Source of the DNA: a virus
Direction: 5' to 3' (one strand)
DNA length: 24,887 nucleotides
IMG/VR virus record: IMGVR_UViG_3300031659_000085
Location: 1 to 24,887 of that record
The notes under the pieces were generated by a model. That model saw only the letters and a list, made by a program, of their open reading frames with translations, was not told the origin of the DNA and did no database searches. Below, in pieces: positions 23,998 to 24,887 of this stretch; position 1 is the first letter of the stretch, and each line of letters begins with the position of its first letter. A program made the translations under genes and the position numbers.

Positions 23998-24516
23998 ATG
24001 GCGCATAGTGGAAAATTTAAACCTAAAAACATAACAAAGTACAGGGGAGACTACACAAAGATCACTTATAGGTCTGGTTGGGAACTAAGATGCTTTAAGT
24101 GGTGTGACGATAGTCCTATGGTTAAGTATTGGTCAAGTGAAGAAGTGGTCATTCCCTACATGTATGATGTTGATAAACGCATGCATAGATACTTCATGGA
24201 TCTCAAGATCACATGGAAGGATGGATCTGTGGATCTTATTGAGATCAAACCAGACAAAGAGACAAGACCACCAGAATATAAGGGTAAGAAGACCAAGCGG
24301 TATATCAATGAGAGTTTGACTTACATCAAGAACCAAAACAAATGGACAACTGCCCGAAGCTACGCCAAGGATAGGGATTGGGGTTTCCAGATCTGGACTG
24401 AGCACACATTGGAAAAGATGGGTCTTATGCCTAAAAAGACCAAGCCACTTAAGTCGGCTAAGGTTGCGTTTAAACCATTAAAACCGTTGAAGGTCAAAAA
24501 GCGGACTAAAAAGTAG
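23998..24516 (+). CDS. 4: Head completion nuclease gp4
   Basis: A 172-residue homologue of T4 gp4 (also called gp50/gp65 head completion protein), needed to finish DNA-filled heads before tail joining. Residues 16-68 read RGDYTKITYRSGWELRCFKW, then SSEEVVIPYMYDVDKRMHRY and FMD; residues 80-85 read LIEIKP. This is the PD-(D/E)xK / TnsA-type nuclease pattern, with E29, D68, E82 and K84 as the likely active site, and T4-type gp4 has been described as a nuclease. The last 30 residues are very lysine-rich with KPLK repeats, probably a DNA-binding tail. It starts with AAGG seven bases before ATG, divergent from gp48. Confidence 0.88.
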   Translation: MAHSGKFKPKNITKYRGDYTKITYRSGWELRCFKWCDDSPMVKYWSSEEVVIPYMYDVDKRMHRYFMDLKITWKDGSVDLIEIKPDKETRPPEYKGKKTKRYINESLTYIKNQNKWTTARSYAKDRDWGFQIWTEHTLEKMGLMPKKTKPLKSAKVAFKPLKPLKVKKRTKK

Positions 24517-24524
24517 TATAAATA
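24517..24524 (+). promoter_or_regulatory. T4-type late promoter TATAAATA
   Basis: Exact late promoter element reading rightwards, beginning one base after the gp4 stop codon. The following ATG (24530) is only five bases beyond it, so a transcript from here would have almost no leader for that gene. Confidence 0.7.
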
Positions 24525-24529
24525 ACATT

Positions 24530-24887
24530 ATGAACAAAAGCGTATTCGACAGATTAGAGATAGAAGCATTCCGTGCAGGTATTACTCCACGGACTGATCA
24601 AAGCCGTGCATGGTTTCGTAGACGTGCACAAGCAATGCGAAGAGTCAACAGAGAAGGTATTATGCAAGCCGAACAGATGCAGTCCACTGGTAGGACAGAG
24701 TCTGTTGTGGGAAGCATGTACATGTTTTTCTATGACCCTAAGCACAAAGACACACTACCATATTATGACCAATTTCCTTTAATTTTTGTTCTCGGAGATG
24801 CGCCCGGTGGGTTCTTGGGTATGAACCTTCATTACCTACCACCACTATTGCGTCAAAAACTATTAAAAGCCTTACTTGATCTGGCGA
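24530..24887 (+). CDS. Conserved T4-like phage protein of unknown function (3' partial)
   Basis: The frame runs off the right edge after 119 codons without a stop. The N-terminal 60 residues are basic and helical (RAWFRRRAQAMRRVN). Then comes MYMFFYDPKHKDTLPYYDQF, followed by PLIFVL and GGFLGMNLHYLPPLLRQKLL, a pattern I recall as strongly conserved in proteins of marine and other T4-like phages; annotations there vary and I do not assign one. An in-frame TGA at 24488 and no earlier start codon make ATG 24530 the best start, although no clear ribosome binding site precedes it. Its place after gp4 suggests a head-completion or DNA-packaging-end role, as an inference only. Confidence 0.75.
   Translation, partial: MNKSVFDRLEIEAFRAGITPRTDQSRAWFRRRAQAMRRVNREGIMQAEQMQSTGRTESVVGSMYMFFYDPKHKDTLPYYDQFPLIFVLGDAPGGFLGMNLHYLPPLLRQKLLKALLDLA

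Noticed and set aside
24133-24405. Minus-strand open frame opposite gp4
   Set aside because: gp4 is well supported on the plus strand; the opposite frame shows no family pattern or start signals.
1-24887. tRNA genes, integrase, transposons or homing endonucleases
   Set aside because: No cloverleaf-like segment, recombinase motif, terminal inverted repeat or HNH/GIY-YIG pattern was found by reading; the window is almost fully covered by structural and accessory genes.

Overview
This window is from the genome of a T4-like (contractile-tailed) double-stranded DNA phage. It most resembles the marine T4 relatives of the cyanophage/pelagiphage kind. Evidence: a long, tightly packed minus-strand run of baseplate genes homologous to T4 gp48, gp53, gp27, gp5, gp25, gp6, gp7, gp10 (N-terminus) and gp8; exact copies of the T4-type late promoter TATAAATA; almost no intergenic DNA; and marine-type structural proteins (a DUF4815-like giant protein and repetitive fibres). 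The host is not identifiable, but the peptidoglycan-degrading hub enzymes fit a Gram-negative bacterium. No tRNA, integrase, transposase or CRISPR is visible. No gene-free stretch exceeds about 60 bases.

Layout. (1) 1-2461, plus strand: an accessory cassette of a 5'-truncated methyltransferase-like protein and two paralogous DxD glycosyltransferase-like proteins. The genes overlap each other and use TTG and GTG starts. (2) 2423-5631, minus strand: the distal end of the structural operon, with an unrecognised protein ending in 24-bp tandem repeats, a marine-phage structural protein, a repetitive tail fibre and a 72-residue coiled-coil protein. (3) 5631-13058, minus strand: a 1679-residue DUF4815-like virion protein, gp8, and a fibre protein with a T4 gp10-type N-terminus. 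(4) 13102-16327, minus strand: wedge proteins gp7-like (short), gp6 and gp25. (5) 16366-23946, minus strand: central hub and spike, comprising a spike with beta-helix and an unusual C-terminal domain, a virion amidase, gp5 OB plus tail lysozyme, gp27-like hub, gp53 and gp48. (6) 23998-24887, plus strand: gp4 head-completion nuclease and the start of a conserved phage protein.

How it works together. gp48 caps the tail tube. gp27-like and gp5-OB form the hub, and the spike protein forms the needle. gp53, gp25, gp6, gp7-like and gp8 build the wedges. The gp10N fibre, the DUF4815-like protein and the tail fibre carry the host-contact apparatus. The operon looks late-expressed: exact TATAAATA boxes stand 32-35 bases before the first codons of gp48 and the gp10N protein and 25 bases before gp25.

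Most notable: the role of T4 gp5 is divided over separate genes with a different lysozyme module, an added T7-lysozyme-type amidase gene lies between them, and the spike C-terminus resembles the Hedgehog N-terminal/DD-peptidase fold but has lost the zinc ligands.
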